From the NCBI GenBank assembly GCA_013399695.1, contig VXAU01006171.1:706702-770701 (forward strand): a stretch of DNA of 64,000 nt. Direction: 5' to 3'. Both the position numbers and the translations under genes were made by a program. This stretch comes from Formicarius rufipectus (taxonomy: Eukaryota; Chordata; Aves; Passeriformes; Formicariidae). Shown here piece by piece: positions 48,401 through 59,453 of the stretch (positions are counted from its first letter, which is position 1; every line of letters begins with the position of its first letter). The notes under the pieces were generated by a model. That model was given only the letters and a program-made list of their open reading frames with translations, was not told where the DNA came from and ran no database searches.

Positions 48401-51400
48401 TCCAGCACCCAGCATGGGGTGTTGGGGCTGACCAGCAGCTCATGAGACACCTGCGTGATGGTCATCCCATACCTGTTCCTCCTGGAGAAAGCCACTGCTC
48501 CAGTGGGAATGCGCCTGAGGAGGGATCAAGACCAGCTGTGCTGCCCAGAGGAGCCACTGCAAGGCCAATGACAGCTTTCCCGAGGGCATCGTCTTAGAAA
48601 GCAGCTCTTGGGAGGCCTGGTGATTCAAGGGGAAAGCTCTGCAACACTCATTCTGGGAAGTTTCCGTTTGAATTGCTGCAAAGAGCAGTTTTTCCATGAT
48701 AAACAGATTGCTTCAGTTCCCCAGCAGCACTGGGGGGGGTCACTGCCACCCCCTCCCTCCACAGCCCTTCCTGCATGGGGTCCTGAGTCATCGTCCACCC
48801 CACACTGGGGCAGCAGGGCCCTGGTGGGCTGGGCCATGCCCTGGTGCTCCCTGCAGCCTCCCACGCCGCAGGGGAATTCAGCCCACAGCAGCCGGCACCA
48901 CTTTGAGGTCAAACGTTTGTCTGAAGTCAAGAACCAGAGCAAATCCCTCCCCAGCCACCTCCTGGCCAGCAAGTGCAGAGCCAGGGCCCCTCTGAGAGTT
49001 CCGAGGCAGGACTGGGCTTCTTCATTCCCAAATGGGGCTCTGGCACCGGTGGGTTAAACACTTGGTACAGTTTACAGAAATCCTGCCTCCTGCCAGCCAC
49101 GTCCCCATGCCACCAGGTATTCTGGATCAAGGGGAACTGCCCAGCATCTCGGGTGTCTCTGCACCCCAGAGCAGCACCCCAGCCTTGGGCAACCTTCGGG
49201 AGCAAACACCACCCATCTCCTCCCTGGGGTGACACCAAAACCAGGTCAGGTGCTTCATGTCCCTGCCAGCTCCAAGGCAAACATCTAAGCAGTAGAGATC
49301 AGCGAGGGAGAGGAATCCCACTCCTTGTGCCTCTCTAATCCTGTGGAATAATGCATCCCGTGAAGTGCAGGCTGGATCTGGTCCAGCACTCACGGAAGGC
49401 AATGACAGACCTCCCACTGATTTCAATGGGAGCAGAGCGAGCTGGGGTTTAATCAGCATGGTACCAGCAGCAATAGCTCGTCAGCCCCAGCGTTCCTGAA
49501 TACATTAGAATATGTTGCCTGTGCCCATAGGTCACATTTCATCTCAAATCACACCAATTTACAATACACACACTAATTCCGTGCCATAATGATCAGCACC
49601 CGCTTCCGTTCGGGTGCAACATTGCCCTGCTGTGCCTCGATCAATAGCTGGAGTCAAACCCTGCCAGCAGGTCCCCAGACCCCATGGCAAGGAGAGGAGG
49701 GTGCTGGGAAAGGCCCCCAACATGCCCATAACCTTATTAATGATTCAGCATCCAGAATAGAAATAAGAGTTAAATCTTCCCTAAGCTGCTCAGCCCCACA
49801 CTGCTGTTGGTTACATCCTCAGGCAGCAGCACAAACACGAGCTCCGTGCACGCCCCGTGACAGGGATAAGCAATATTTCAGCCCTAATAGTTTGCATATT
49901 CATCAGTACTTTCAAAGCAGAAGAGATCTTGGCCTTTTCTTTAGCTGCCACTGCAAGGAGGTGAGCAGGGAGCAGCACCAGCGGAGGGAACACTGCTGCA
50001 CTTCTAGCAGCACCACAGGCTGAAGGAAGGATGGAGCTGTACAGCAGAGGGAAACTAATTATTCCTCTCATGTGACAGCTCTGATGATCACAGACCGCAG
50101 CCACCATTCCTTGGCCTGAGCTGTTGTTAGGGAAACAGTAAAGTGGGATCCCATCCTGGGGACTGGAATAACGAGCAGAGGTCACGAGGGTGGCTAAAAT
50201 GGACCTCTGGGGACAAGCTGGGCTGCAGTGGCCAGCACAGCTCTGCCTCACCAGCACTTTCACCCCCACAGACAGACACGGGCAGTGCTGAGACAGCCGA
50301 GGGGCTGGCACTGGCACCCCACAGCAAACTCCCACCTGCCTTTGCCAGGCTGGAGTGCTGGGCAGGACTGCAGCTCCACGAGGGTGTCAAGAGTTGCATG
50401 CCAGGAGAAACCAGGCCAAGACAAACCCCAGCCAGGTCCCACCATCCCACAGGCAACAACAGGCACAAGAGGAGGTGGGGGATCTGCCTTTTATTTCCAG
50501 GCATTCCCATGTCCCTCAGCTGTGTGGTGATAGCCAGCCTGCCCCCTTTGCAGTTTTTAATGAGGCACATGTGGTGAAACACCCTTCCCAGGCAGAGCTT
50601 TCCTATTTGGCCATTTCCAAAGGCACTGGCTTTATGGGGTGATGTGCCCGGAGCAAAAACACACCAAGGGGAAAGAGAAATGTCTAAGAAATAAATTGTT
50701 CCAAAATAGGTAGAAATATTACCCTTCATTTTCAACTTCAGCCCAGCACCCTGGGAGCATGGGCATGAGAGCTCCATTGTTCCCAGTATTCCCAGTGGTG
50801 CAGAGGTGCTGCTTGCCCGGGGCCAGTAACTGTTCAATGCAGGGGCCAATTAGCAGCTCTTACCGGGCACTGAGAGGCATTTGGATAATTCTCGAGTGCC
50901 GTGAACTGCCAGGAGAAGGGCGGTGGGAAAGGTCTGGAGCGCAGGGGAGCTGTGGGAGCCACATCTCCCTGCTCGGGCAGCTCGCCGGGGGTCAGGGTTA
51001 CCCAACACGGGCAGCCCATGTCACATCGCCAGGGTCAGCGTCACAGCCCCAGCCCCGGGGAGATCATCCCACCCCTGCCCGGGTACCCCCGACCCTCGCC
51101 TTCCATCCCCACCATCACACCCAGCATCTAAGGGGAAAAAAAAAAGACTCGCTCAAGACGTGCTGCTTTTTCCGCGGTGAAGCAGAAACACCAATTATCT
51201 GGTTCAGTCTGGTGCTGCTGGCCTGGAACATGCCATGACAACGTGTTTCTCGTTTCAAAGCCTCTTTTGTACTAGGACACAGTTCAAGGGATCTTGCAAT
51301 GCCTGCATTTGTAAACACGCCGCACTTGCAGCGACACGCTCTGCAGATGAAAGCCAAGCAGCAGAGCCCTGTGCCCGTGTCCCGGCCGGAGCCTCCCCGG

Positions 51401-51529
51401 CTCCCCCTGCAGCACGACGTGCTGAATCAGCCACTCGGCAGCCCCGGGGCTGGCCAGCCATGCGTGGTCCTCAAAAGTCATGGCACGTTCAGAAAAATGG
51501 AGGATCCTGGAAAAGGGAAAAAAAAAAAA

Positions 51530-51660
51530 ATCACAGCAAAAAAATGTGCGTCACTGCAGATTATTTTAGGCCCCGGTCCATGCATAATGCAAATAAGCAG
51601 CTCCCGGGGTACATGCCTGTGAAAACCATCCAGTCCCACAGCGCTCGGTTATAGGAGCTT
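51530..51660. other. Candidate regulatory patch with POU octamer
   Basis: ATGCAAAT at 51587-51594 within TGCATAATGCAAATAAG, flanked by TGCGTCACTGCA. It lies about 7 kb upstream-to-downstream of BHLHE40. Function is inferred from the motif only. Confidence 0.25.
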
Positions 51661-52273
51661 TCCAAACAGGTGGTGAAAAGCTAAAATTATGTGTCTGTGT
51701 GTCCTCACCGGGGTTAGGAAAGGCCCTGGCTCCCGGGAAGGCTCTTCCCCTGCCTCCACAGGGCTGGTCTGAAACGGGACCGAGACATTAAAAAATTCAG
51801 GAGCATTTCTTTCCTTTTGAGGCAATCCTGGGCTCACTGTCACCAAACCACGCTCAGCGCCCCCTGAACACCCTTTGATCTGCCCGAACCCGCAGCCTCC
51901 TCGCGCCCGCTCTTCTCACACCCTGACTTCATACTTTTGCTTTTTCTAAAAATCGTCGTATCCTCCTTGCCTGACTTCAAGGAGTTGCTCGGGAAGCCCT
52001 ATTTATGGGTTGAAATGCTGCTGAAAGAGTTATTGCCGTGTTATTCAGCTGTTGTGCCAAGCCTGCATGGGGATCGGGTTTCTGCTGAAAGGGTGCCAGG
52101 CACGTCTTTTTCCAGGAACCAGCAGCCGTATTTAGCCTCCGGCTGCACATGAAAGACTGCAGTCGGAAACGTGACATTGTGTCAACATTTGAGGCAGGTC
52201 AGAGCTGGGTGAGACCATGAAAACAAGTCCGGGGAGCTCAGCACAACCCGTCGGGGCTGCCCGGGCTGGCGCA

Positions 52274-52470
52274 GTGCCGGGGGTCTCCGCTCCATCACCC
52301 TCCCACCCCGGTGCCCCCTTTGCTGCGGGATGCGGCGCTCGGCCGTGCCCGCGGGGATGCTGCGGGGCTGGTGCCGTGCCGGGGGTCTCCGCTCCATCAC
52401 CCTCCCACCCCGGTGCCCCCTTTGCTGCGGGATGCGGCGCTCGGCCGTGCCCGCGGGGATGCTGCGGGGG
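52274..52470. repeat. 102-bp direct tandem duplication
   Basis: GTGCCGGGGGTCTCCGCTCC starts at 52274 and recurs about 102 bp later, with CCCTTTGCTGCGGGATGCGG in both units. The copies are nearly identical and GC-rich, and no N lies between them. Confidence 0.9.
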
Positions 52471-53992
52471 GTGGGCACGGCAGGGGCTGCTCGCCGTCCC
52501 CACCCGGTGCCACCACAGGTGCTGCCGCTGCCCCACGATGTGGTCGGTGCCTTCTGTGCCCCACTGAACTCCCCGGTGCCGCTGGCACCCGGTCGGGACA
52601 GCAGAGAAAACCCCTGGCCTGTGCTTATCCTTTGCTTCCTGGATAAATGTCATCTCTTCCACATTTCTTTACAGTTTTTTCCCCCCATGACTGAGGATCT
52701 GCAGTTGCAGCGAGTCCTCCCACCACACGACAAGGTGGATCAGGAGACCAAAGAGGAGCAAGAGCTGTGGAAAGGAGGCAGAAATCCAGCAAGTCCCGAG
52801 GCTGGAGGTGCCCCTGTGCTGAGCACCAAATGCTGTCCCCAAGGCAGGTTACTACAGTTGCCTTCAGTGAGATCAATATTTAGCCCTAATTAAAACAAAC
52901 ACAACATGAGCATCAGGAGGTGTGAGGGCCCCAAACACATTAAGCAGCCTTGCATTTTTTTCTGGTATTACTTAAGCTAACATTTCTTTAAGCTAATTCT
53001 AACCACAGTCTAACAGTAGCTCCCAGGCAGCTGCCTCTCCGTGCAGGGTCCTGCAGATGCTGCAGCCCAGGACTCAGCAGTGCTGGCTCAGCTGGGCACT
53101 TCACCACTGCCCACAGTTCATGCTTCATCTGTGAAAATCCACAGTGCCCCACGGGAGTGCCTGTGCCCCATCCATGCACTGGCAGCACCGCCAGAAAACC
53201 AAGTCTTCCCACCCATCCCTTCACTCTGCCCATCTTGTGCCTTTGGGAGAGGTTTGGGATGGACAGCATTTTGTGCAGAGGCCATGAATTGGACCACATC
53301 TGCAGCTCATTTTGCAGCAGCAGGAGTGGAGGCACAGGGCTGCTCCAGCACCTGCAGACCAGGGACACCCGGGACACGTGGAGGTAGCAGGGATTGCTCC
53401 CAGCAAAGGCAGGACCCAGCCCTTGCACCCCTGGGCCTCAAGGGGCTGGTGGGCACCATTCCTGGCATCCCGTGGCAGCTCTGACGCAGGCTGAGGGCAC
53501 TGGCCAAGCAAAACCAGTTTGCAACAAGCCCATTTTCCACCAGGTACTGGGCAAAGCCTGCAGAAACACCACATCCTCCAAGGCAAGGGGCTGCCTCTTC
53601 CTCATGGAGCTTGGGGCCCATGAGCCAAATGCCAGACACAGGGAGCACAACGTGACATCAGGAGAGAGCAGGAAAGCCAGCCAGGCTCTCCTGGCACCTC
53701 CTGCCAGTCAGGAAGGAAAAAAATCCCTGGAGGTGCCAAGGGAGTTAAAATAAATAAATATCCCTGGTGACAGAGGTAATGGGACCCTGGGCTCCTTCAG
53801 GCACTCGTGGCAGAGGAGCCATGGGGGAGCCAGGAGAGTCCTGCTCCTCCTCCCTGCATCCCGAGATCCCCCCACTGCCCCCTCTGCCCTCCCCTCACCA
53901 TCCACTGCTGGATCAGATCACATGGAATGACCGTGCTCAAATATTTCAAAGCACAGGAGGCAAACCCTTATCTTCCACAGGAAAAGAATTAT

Positions 53993-53998
53993 TTTATT
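53993..53998 (-). terminator. BHLHE40 poly(A) signal (candidate)
   Basis: AATAAA on the minus strand, 1.86 kb after the stop. Alternative hexamers occur at 54840-54831. Confidence 0.5.
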
Positions 53999-54126
53999 AA
54001 GCATTTTTAAACAACTACTTAACATTTACTCAAGATAAAAATATGTACAATATCCCACCTTGAAGGCAGCTCCAAAATATAAACACTGTACCTCTCCCGA
54101 GAGAAAAACCAAATATTCTTCTCTTC

Positions 54127-54160
54127 NATATAATATATATATATTTATAACAGGATTTTA
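54127..54160. repeat. TA microsatellite with ambiguous base
   Basis: ATATAATATATATATATTTA follows a single N at 54127, in the distal BHLHE40 3'UTR. Confidence 0.85.
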
Positions 54161-54939
54161 CAAATAAAGGCAACAACTGTATACCAAAAAAACCAACAAC
54201 AAAATAAACGTTAGAACACAATCTGCAATCAAGCATAGTGCATGTCAACAGCTGGTGCAACGGGAGGGGACAGGAGGATCCAGACAACAGGGGTTCTGCT
54301 CACCAGTCCTCAAAACCAGCCAGAAAAAAACCCAGCAAAGAGCACTGCCTTTGGCAGTGGAGTTTGGGGTTTTTTCATGGAAAAAAAAGAAAAAGGCTAA
54401 ATGGGAGATGATGTTCCTCTGCAGAGAAAGCCCCTTGCAGTTCACCAGTGTCAGCAGCCAACCCCTCTCTCTAAAACAGGGATGTGGGCCGGGGCAGACT
54501 GAGGAATTCAGATGCTCAAACGCCGCCGGGACTGGACTCCTTTGCAAATCCCAGCCTTTTCATTTTCCAAAGGCACTGACAGGGGCACATTCAGCAGGGC
54601 TTGTGCTGCCAACTCCAGCTGAACTGTTCCCTCTGGCACGGAGCTGTCACCTCGCCCAGCCGGGAGCAGCTGGGCTGGGAATACCTTGGGATTCCCGGCA
54701 GGCCCGGTGAGACTGTACAGCAGCAGGAGAGACCCGAGTCAGGTGCAACAGGCCAAGTGATCCATGGGATATTTCCTCCCCAGCCCGGCCCAAAGTAGCA
54801 GCTCAAGTTACAGGAAGGGGCGCAGGTTAATTTATTTATTAGATGGAAAGCTTCAAGCAGCAGCTACCTTTTATTTCTGAAAAATAGATGAAAGTATCAG
54901 CAAAGGTGTGGAGAGAAACCTGTCTCAGGTCTACCTGAC

Positions 54940-55360
54940 TGTGCAGGACCAAGCAGTGACCACTGCCCTGCTCCTCCTGGTGCCATTGCCACCACCACAG
55001 CGACCACCATCCTGCTCCTCCTGGTGCCACTGCCACCACCAGTGACCACCACCCTGCTCCTCCTGCACTCCAGATGGCATTGCCATCACCACCACACCAC
55101 AGTGCCCACTGCCCTGCTCCTCCTGGTGCCACTGCCACCACCACAGTGCCCACTGCCCTGCTCCTCCTGGTGCCACTGCCACCACCACAGTGCCCACTGC
55201 CCTGCTCCTCCTGGTGCCACTGCCACCACCACAGCGCCCACTGCCCTGCTCCTCCTGCACTCTCAGGGGCATTGCCACCACCACCACACTGCAGTGGCTG
55301 TGGCTCTGCTCCTCCTACATTCCAGGTGGCATTGCCACCACCACCACCCCACGCTGGGGG
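54940..55360. repeat. 44-bp minisatellite within the BHLHE40 3'UTR
   Basis: CACTGCCCTGCTCCTCCTGG and TGCCACTGCCACCACCACAG form a 44-bp unit, with near-perfect copies from about 55106 to 55250 and degenerate copies on both sides. Confidence 0.92.
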
Positions 55361-55851
55361 TCACTGGGACACGGGTGACCAGTGGAGCACCCATGAGTCC
55401 ACCTCAAGACTTGACAGTGGAGCCACTGCCCCCGGAGCTGTTTGGGAAGTACCGTGTTTGATATTCACGCAGTCTGGATCTGCAGACCCTCAAGCCAAGT
55501 CTGCCCCATGGAATACTTTTTCACAGCTTTGCAGTACAGTCGCAGCCGACCGAGTCAGCTGTTGCTCTGTAGATGTGGAGAGGGAAGAAGGGAAGGAGTG
55601 CAGCACAACCCCCTTCTTTTTACTTTTTAATATTTTGGAAGAAGTTGTGAATTGCTAACCGGGGCACATCCTTCATCCTTCTCCAAGCTACCCAACAAGT
55701 CAGAGAAAAGGGGATTTAGCTTCCTATGTGCAGTGAACCTTATCCCCACACCTCAGTCCAGCCAATACAGAAAAGTGAAACAGTCTCAAACTGAAAAAAA
55801 AAAAAAGAAAAAGAAAAAAGAAAAAAACTTAAAAAAACAGTCACACTGCGC

Positions 55852-56711
55852 TTAGTCTTTGGTTTCCAAGTTCAAAGGAGGAATCTGCTTCAAAGCTTGA
55901 AGCAGAGCTGAGGAGTCGATGGGGGAATGGGCGGGGATGGGAGAGGGGAGTCTCTGGGGCATCAGCAGCGGGGGGCTGATTTTGTCGGGGTTCATGAAGC
56001 CCGTGAGTGCCGCAGCAGAGGCGGGCAGGCTGGGGTACAGCACGGGCACCGAGGCCGGGTACCAGCACTTCTCCAGCATGGGCAGGTAGGCGGTGGCAGA
56101 TGGCGGGATCAGGTAGAAAGGCAGGCACAGGGGAGGCTGGTGAGGGTGGGGGCCCAGGAAGCTGCCGGAAGGGCCCATCATGTCGCTGCCAAAAGGGCCC
56201 TCGTCCTCCGGCGACTCCAACCTGCTCCTTTTGGCCGGCGGGTCCTCAGTCTCTTGCTTAATAGAGCTTATTCTCTCCTGCACAGCGTACTTGAGGTCGG
56301 TATCCTTTTTGAAATAGGGCTGTTCAGACTTGGAGTCACTTTTGTCCAGCTCCCCGCCGTAGCCGCTGTCCGTGTCCGTGTCGCTGCCGCTCTGCTCCCC
56401 GCTGGAGTGAGCGAATGTCCGCTGGATCACGGGCACGCAGTTCTTGCCGTGGCCCTCGCCCGCCGTGCCCAGGGGCACGGGCTTCTCCTTCAGGTCCAGC
56501 ATTTTGGGGGGGCTGTCGGCGGCCTTGCGGGCGGCCCCGCCCTGCAGCACCTCGCTGGCCATGCGGTGCAGGTGGCCGACCAGCTGCGACGCCTTCAGGT
56601 CCTTGCCGTTCTCGTGCTTCGCCAGGTATTGCAGCATTTCCTTGGCACACATCTGGAAACCGGAGCGAAACATTTCCTGGCTGGAATCGAGGTTTCTCGA
56701 TGACAGGTCAC
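55852..56711 (-). CDS. BHLHE40: BHLHE40 exon 5 (Orange domain and C-terminal repression region)
   Basis: 860 nt; starts GDLSSRNLDSSQEMF after acceptor TTTCCTTAG and ends LNLETKD with TAA at 854-852 of 55 kb. It holds the Orange domain, the SDTDTDSGYGGE motif and the conserved Pro-rich end. High GC gives long but meaningless open frames on the other strand. Confidence 0.98.
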
Positions 56712-58819
56712 CTAAGGAAACATTAACGGAGAGAAATTAAAAATTAACAGCATGCTAAATAGTTCCATTTCCATCCTCAAGTCACACCGGAGGCGATATT
56801 GAACTTGGGTTACAGCACAGCCAGAGGGACTGTGATGGGCAGCCTGGACTCTCTGAACACAAATCCCGGGATTTCTGCAGAAATTTTCATTGGAATACGT
56901 ATCTGTCCATTTCTACGTAATAACTTCAAACTTACTTTTTGTTCTGTATTTACTGTATAATCCACCTCCAACAGGTGCTGGAGTCCCGAGCACGGGAGCG
57001 TGCCAAGCCGTGCCTCCTGCAGGAACCACCCCGGGACGGCAGGGAGCACCTCACCCTGCACCTTGGGGCACGGAGCCCCGGGAGCTGCTCTGACAGCAGC
57101 CCCGCCAGCCTCGGGCAGCTCCACTGCACTCCCTGTGGCTGCCCGGGCACCGACGGCTCCTCCAAAAACTCCGTCTAATTTATCAGATTCACGTGAGTGC
57201 CACATGTGAAAACAGGAGCAGGAAGCGCATCTAGAGCTGATATGCTGAAATACCGGGTCCCTTCTGCCTGCAGAGCACAGGCCAGCTCAGTTACAGAGAA
57301 ACTTAAAAAAGGTGTGCATAAAAAGCAGATTTGTAACTGTTTTCAAACACCCGAACAAACTGTATTATGTAAAACTCAGGAACACAAATGGGAAGATTCA
57401 AATAGCTTTGGAGAGAATCTCACAGCAAACTTGAGCTTTAACTACAACTACTTAAACACCAATTTAACTGCAAACAACCCCACAGGGCACTGACCACCGT
57501 GAGAAATTAATCTTTTTTTGCAAAAGCTCATAGGCAAAGCCAGAGAAAATAATAGCACTAAAAGGCCAGAGCTCCTGCCCCCTCCCTTCTCAGGAACGAG
57601 GTGTCACAACCGCGTTTCGTGGGCTCCCCAGAGAGTCCATCACACACAGGTTCTCGCAGTGGAACACTCACCTGCCTGCAAACCATTCTGCAGAGCGATG
57701 ATCTTCTGCTGCTGCTGCTCGATGAGATTGGTCAGTGCCTTCACGTGCTTCAAGGTGAGCTCCAGCACCACAGCCTTCTCCAGGTGACCTAAGGTCTGGG
57801 AGCAGAGGGGCGGGTTGGCGCCTGCCGCGGGGCTGCACACGCAGGCAGGAGCCCGTGGGGCTGCCAGAGCCTCCCCAGGAGCCAGGGAGGAGGGACACGG
57901 TGCGATTCCGACCACTGCGGGACTATTAACCGGCGACATTCCACGGAAAGAAGTTAAAAACCAGGCTCCGGAAAAAGCTCTCACAGAGCCCAGAGGGTAT
58001 TTTGGGACCAGCCGCGCAGCTCAGAAGCCTTTTATTTCTCCGTCCTGCTGCCCCCGCTGGCACCGTGACCCGAGCGCGGGGAGCCCGCCCGGGGGGCGCT
58101 GTGGCCCGACCGCGGAGGGGTCCGGCGGGCAGCTCCGCAGGGACCCGCGGCTCCTAAAGCCACCCCGGGACTTCGCTCCGGGGAAAGTTCGGGATGCACT
58201 TATAGCCCGTCAGCACGGGCACGACCACGGAGCGAAAAAATTAAAAAAAAAAAGTTAAAGCCCCCGCAGCTCGGCGGTGAAAAGGCAGCAGAGCCCCGTC
58301 CGTGCCCCGGCGGGTCCCGGCGCGCCCGCCGCTCGCACCTACCGTGAGCTTGAGGTGCTCGGGCAGCAGGTCCTTCAGCTGCGCGATGCACTCGTTGATC
58401 CTGTCGCGCCTCTTCTTCTCGATCAGCCTGTGCGGCAGCTTGTAGGTCTCCTGCGGGGCCGGGGCAGCGGGTCAGCATGGGGAGAGCCCCGCACGGCCCC
58501 GCTCCGAGCGGAGCGCCCGCTCCCCGCTCCCGGGGCGCGCCCCCCCGGCTCGCCGCGCCAGCCCCCGGCTCGCCCCGCGGTTACCTTGTTGTCCTCGCTC
58601 CTCTTCAGCCCCCTACGGGGCTTGTACACCTGGTACATGTGCGCGAAGTCCAGCCTGCGCGGGGGAAAGCAGAGCAGCGCGTTACACCCCCTGTGCGGAG
58701 CCGGCGCCCCCCGCCCCCGAGCGCGGCCGCCCCTCTTACCCCGGCAGGTCCGCGCCGTCCAGGGCGGGCAGCTTGCCCAGGCAGGCGGGCGGGGGCTGCG
58801 CGCCGGGGATGCGCTCCAT
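55852..58819 (-). CDS. BHLHE40: BHLHE40 (DEC1/STRA13/SHARP2), bHLH-Orange transcriptional repressor (5 exons, 413 aa)
   Basis: Nuclear repressor that binds CACGTG E-boxes. Known roles are feedback on CLOCK:BMAL1, hypoxia response, differentiation and T-cell cytokine control. Exons (minus strand): 58819-58740, 58654-58585, 58450-58343, 57795-57672, 56711-55852. They total 1242 nt, 413 residues plus stop (human 412). Domains: N-terminus MERIPGAQPPPACLG; bHLH at residues 51-107 with basic region KLPHRLIEKKRRDRINE (Pro56, Arg58 as in DEC proteins) and helix 2 GHLEKAVVLELTLKHVKAL; Orange domain about 142-176 (FRSGFQMCAKEMLQYLAKHE); SGSDTDTDSGYGGE; IKQETEDPPAKRSRL (sumoylation-like, basic); C-terminal PFYLIPPSATAYLPMLEKCW and LLQALKQIPPLNLETKD. 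There is no WRPW tetrapeptide, as expected for this subfamily. It is not BHLHE41: it lacks the Ala/Gly-rich C-terminus and has the BHLHE40 N- and C-termini. Confidence 0.98.
57672..57795 (-). CDS. BHLHE40: BHLHE40 exon 4 (helix 2)
   Basis: Encodes TLGHLEKAVVLELTLKHVKA, LTNLIEQQQQKIIALQNGLQ and A plus one base. Acceptor CTCCCAG, donor GTGAGT. 124 nt. Confidence 0.98.
58343..58450 (-). CDS. BHLHE40: BHLHE40 exon 3 (basic region and helix 1)
   Basis: Exactly 36 codons, ETYKLPHRLIEKKRRDRINE then CIAQLKDLLPEHLKLT. It carries the DNA-contacting basic region. Acceptor CCGCAG, donor GTAGGT. Confidence 0.98.
58585..58654 (-). CDS. BHLHE40: BHLHE40 exon 2
   Basis: Encodes LDFAHMYQVYKPRRGLKRSE and DNK. 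Acceptor GCGCAG, donor GTAACC. The intron before it is only 85 bp. Confidence 0.96.
58740..58819 (-). CDS. BHLHE40: BHLHE40 exon 1
   Basis: ATG at 58819 in good Kozak context (GCCATGG). It encodes MERIPGAQPPPACLGKLPAL and DGADLP plus two bases of Gly. Donor GTAAGA. A 65-base N-gap begins 11 bp upstream of the ATG, so most of the 5'UTR is missing. Confidence 0.96.
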
Positions 58820-58830
58820 GGCGGGGGTCG

Positions 58831-58895
58831 NNNNNNNNNNNNNNNNNNNNNNNNNNNNNNNNNNNNNNNNNNNNNNNNNNNNNNNNNNNNNNNNN
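58831..58895. other. Assembly gap, 65 N, in the BHLHE40 5'UTR
   Basis: Lies between the ATG-proximal sequence and the E-box cluster; hides the transcription start. Confidence 0.99.
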
Positions 58896-58900
58896 CGCCC

Positions 58901-58980
58901 CGCCGTCACATGAGCCTCACGTGGCGGCGGCGCGGGGGGAGGCGGGGCCGGGCACGGCCCCCCCGAACGCACGTGTGTCC
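58901..58980 (-). promoter_or_regulatory. BHLHE40 promoter E-box cluster
   Basis: CACGTG occurs at 58918-58923 and 58970-58975, 52 bp apart and 100-155 bp upstream of the ATG. TCACATGA, an M-box/TFE-type E-box, is at 58906-58913. CACGTG E-boxes in the DEC1 promoter are known targets of CLOCK:BMAL1 and of DEC1 autorepression. Confidence 0.6.
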
Positions 58981-59125
58981 CGGCGCGGCCGGACCGCTGT
59001 GTGCGCTGTGCCCGTGTGCGCGGGGTGCGCGCTGTGCCCGCTGCCACCGTGTGCGCGGTGTGCTCCGTGTGCCCGTGTGCGCGGTGTGCTCCGTGTGCGC
59101 GGTGTGCCCGCTGTCCCCGTGTGCN

Positions 59126-59452
59126 GGTGTGCCCAGTGTGCCTGGTGTTCCCGCTGTCACGGTGTTGCCCCTGTCACGGTGTTGCCCCTGTCACGGTGTG
59201 CCCGGTGCTCCAGCTGTCCCGCTGTCCCCGCTCCCGGGAGGCGGCGGCCGAGCCGCGGTGCCCGTCCGGGTGCGGCTGTGGATGCGGTGCCGGTGCCGGT
59301 GCCATGCTCCCACCTGTACCAGTGCTCCACGTAATGAAACCGAGGGGGAATAAATCACACACACCACCCCGGAGGAACAGGGGCACAAACACGGACACGG
59401 AGGAACCAGCAGCTGCAGAAGTTTGGAAATGGGAATGGGGGGGGGGAGGAGG
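59126..59452. repeat. Segment duplicated at 60135-60444, bounded by single Ns
   Basis: Matches 60135-60444 at offset 1009, then 992 after one extra 17-bp TGTTGCCCCTGTCACGG unit. Single Ns at 59125 and 59453 mark it as a separately placed contig. Confidence 0.93.
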
Positions 59453-59453
59453 N

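Larger units (their letters stand above)
37380..53980. other. Gene-free interval between ARL8B and BHLHE40
   Basis: 16.6 kb with no recognised exon on either strand. It contains a few simple repeats and several AT-rich, non-repetitive patches that could be regulatory. No transcript structure was recognised. Confidence 0.5.
53993..55851 (-). other. BHLHE40: BHLHE40 3'UTR
   Basis: About 1.86 kb from the stop to AATAAA at 53998-53993, close to the UTR length expected for this gene. It contains an A/T-rich distal half with a TA microsatellite, two internal AATAAA hexamers (54840-54831) and an inserted 44-bp minisatellite. A single N at 54127 lies in the TA run. Confidence 0.65.
57980..59330. promoter_or_regulatory. 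BHLHE40 CpG island region
   Basis: CpG-dense sequence from intron 3 through exon 1 into the upstream DNA, broken by an N-gap (58831-58895) and by a misplaced segment after 59125. Confidence 0.55.

Noticed and set aside
55024..55658. His/Pro/Leu-rich open frames over the BHLHE40 3'UTR
   Set aside because: Translation of the 44-bp minisatellite on the strand opposite to the mRNA, without homology.
55927..56703. 258-aa plus-strand open frame antisense to BHLHE40 exon 5
   Set aside because: Shadow of a GC-rich coding exon; the minus-strand frame has clear family identity.
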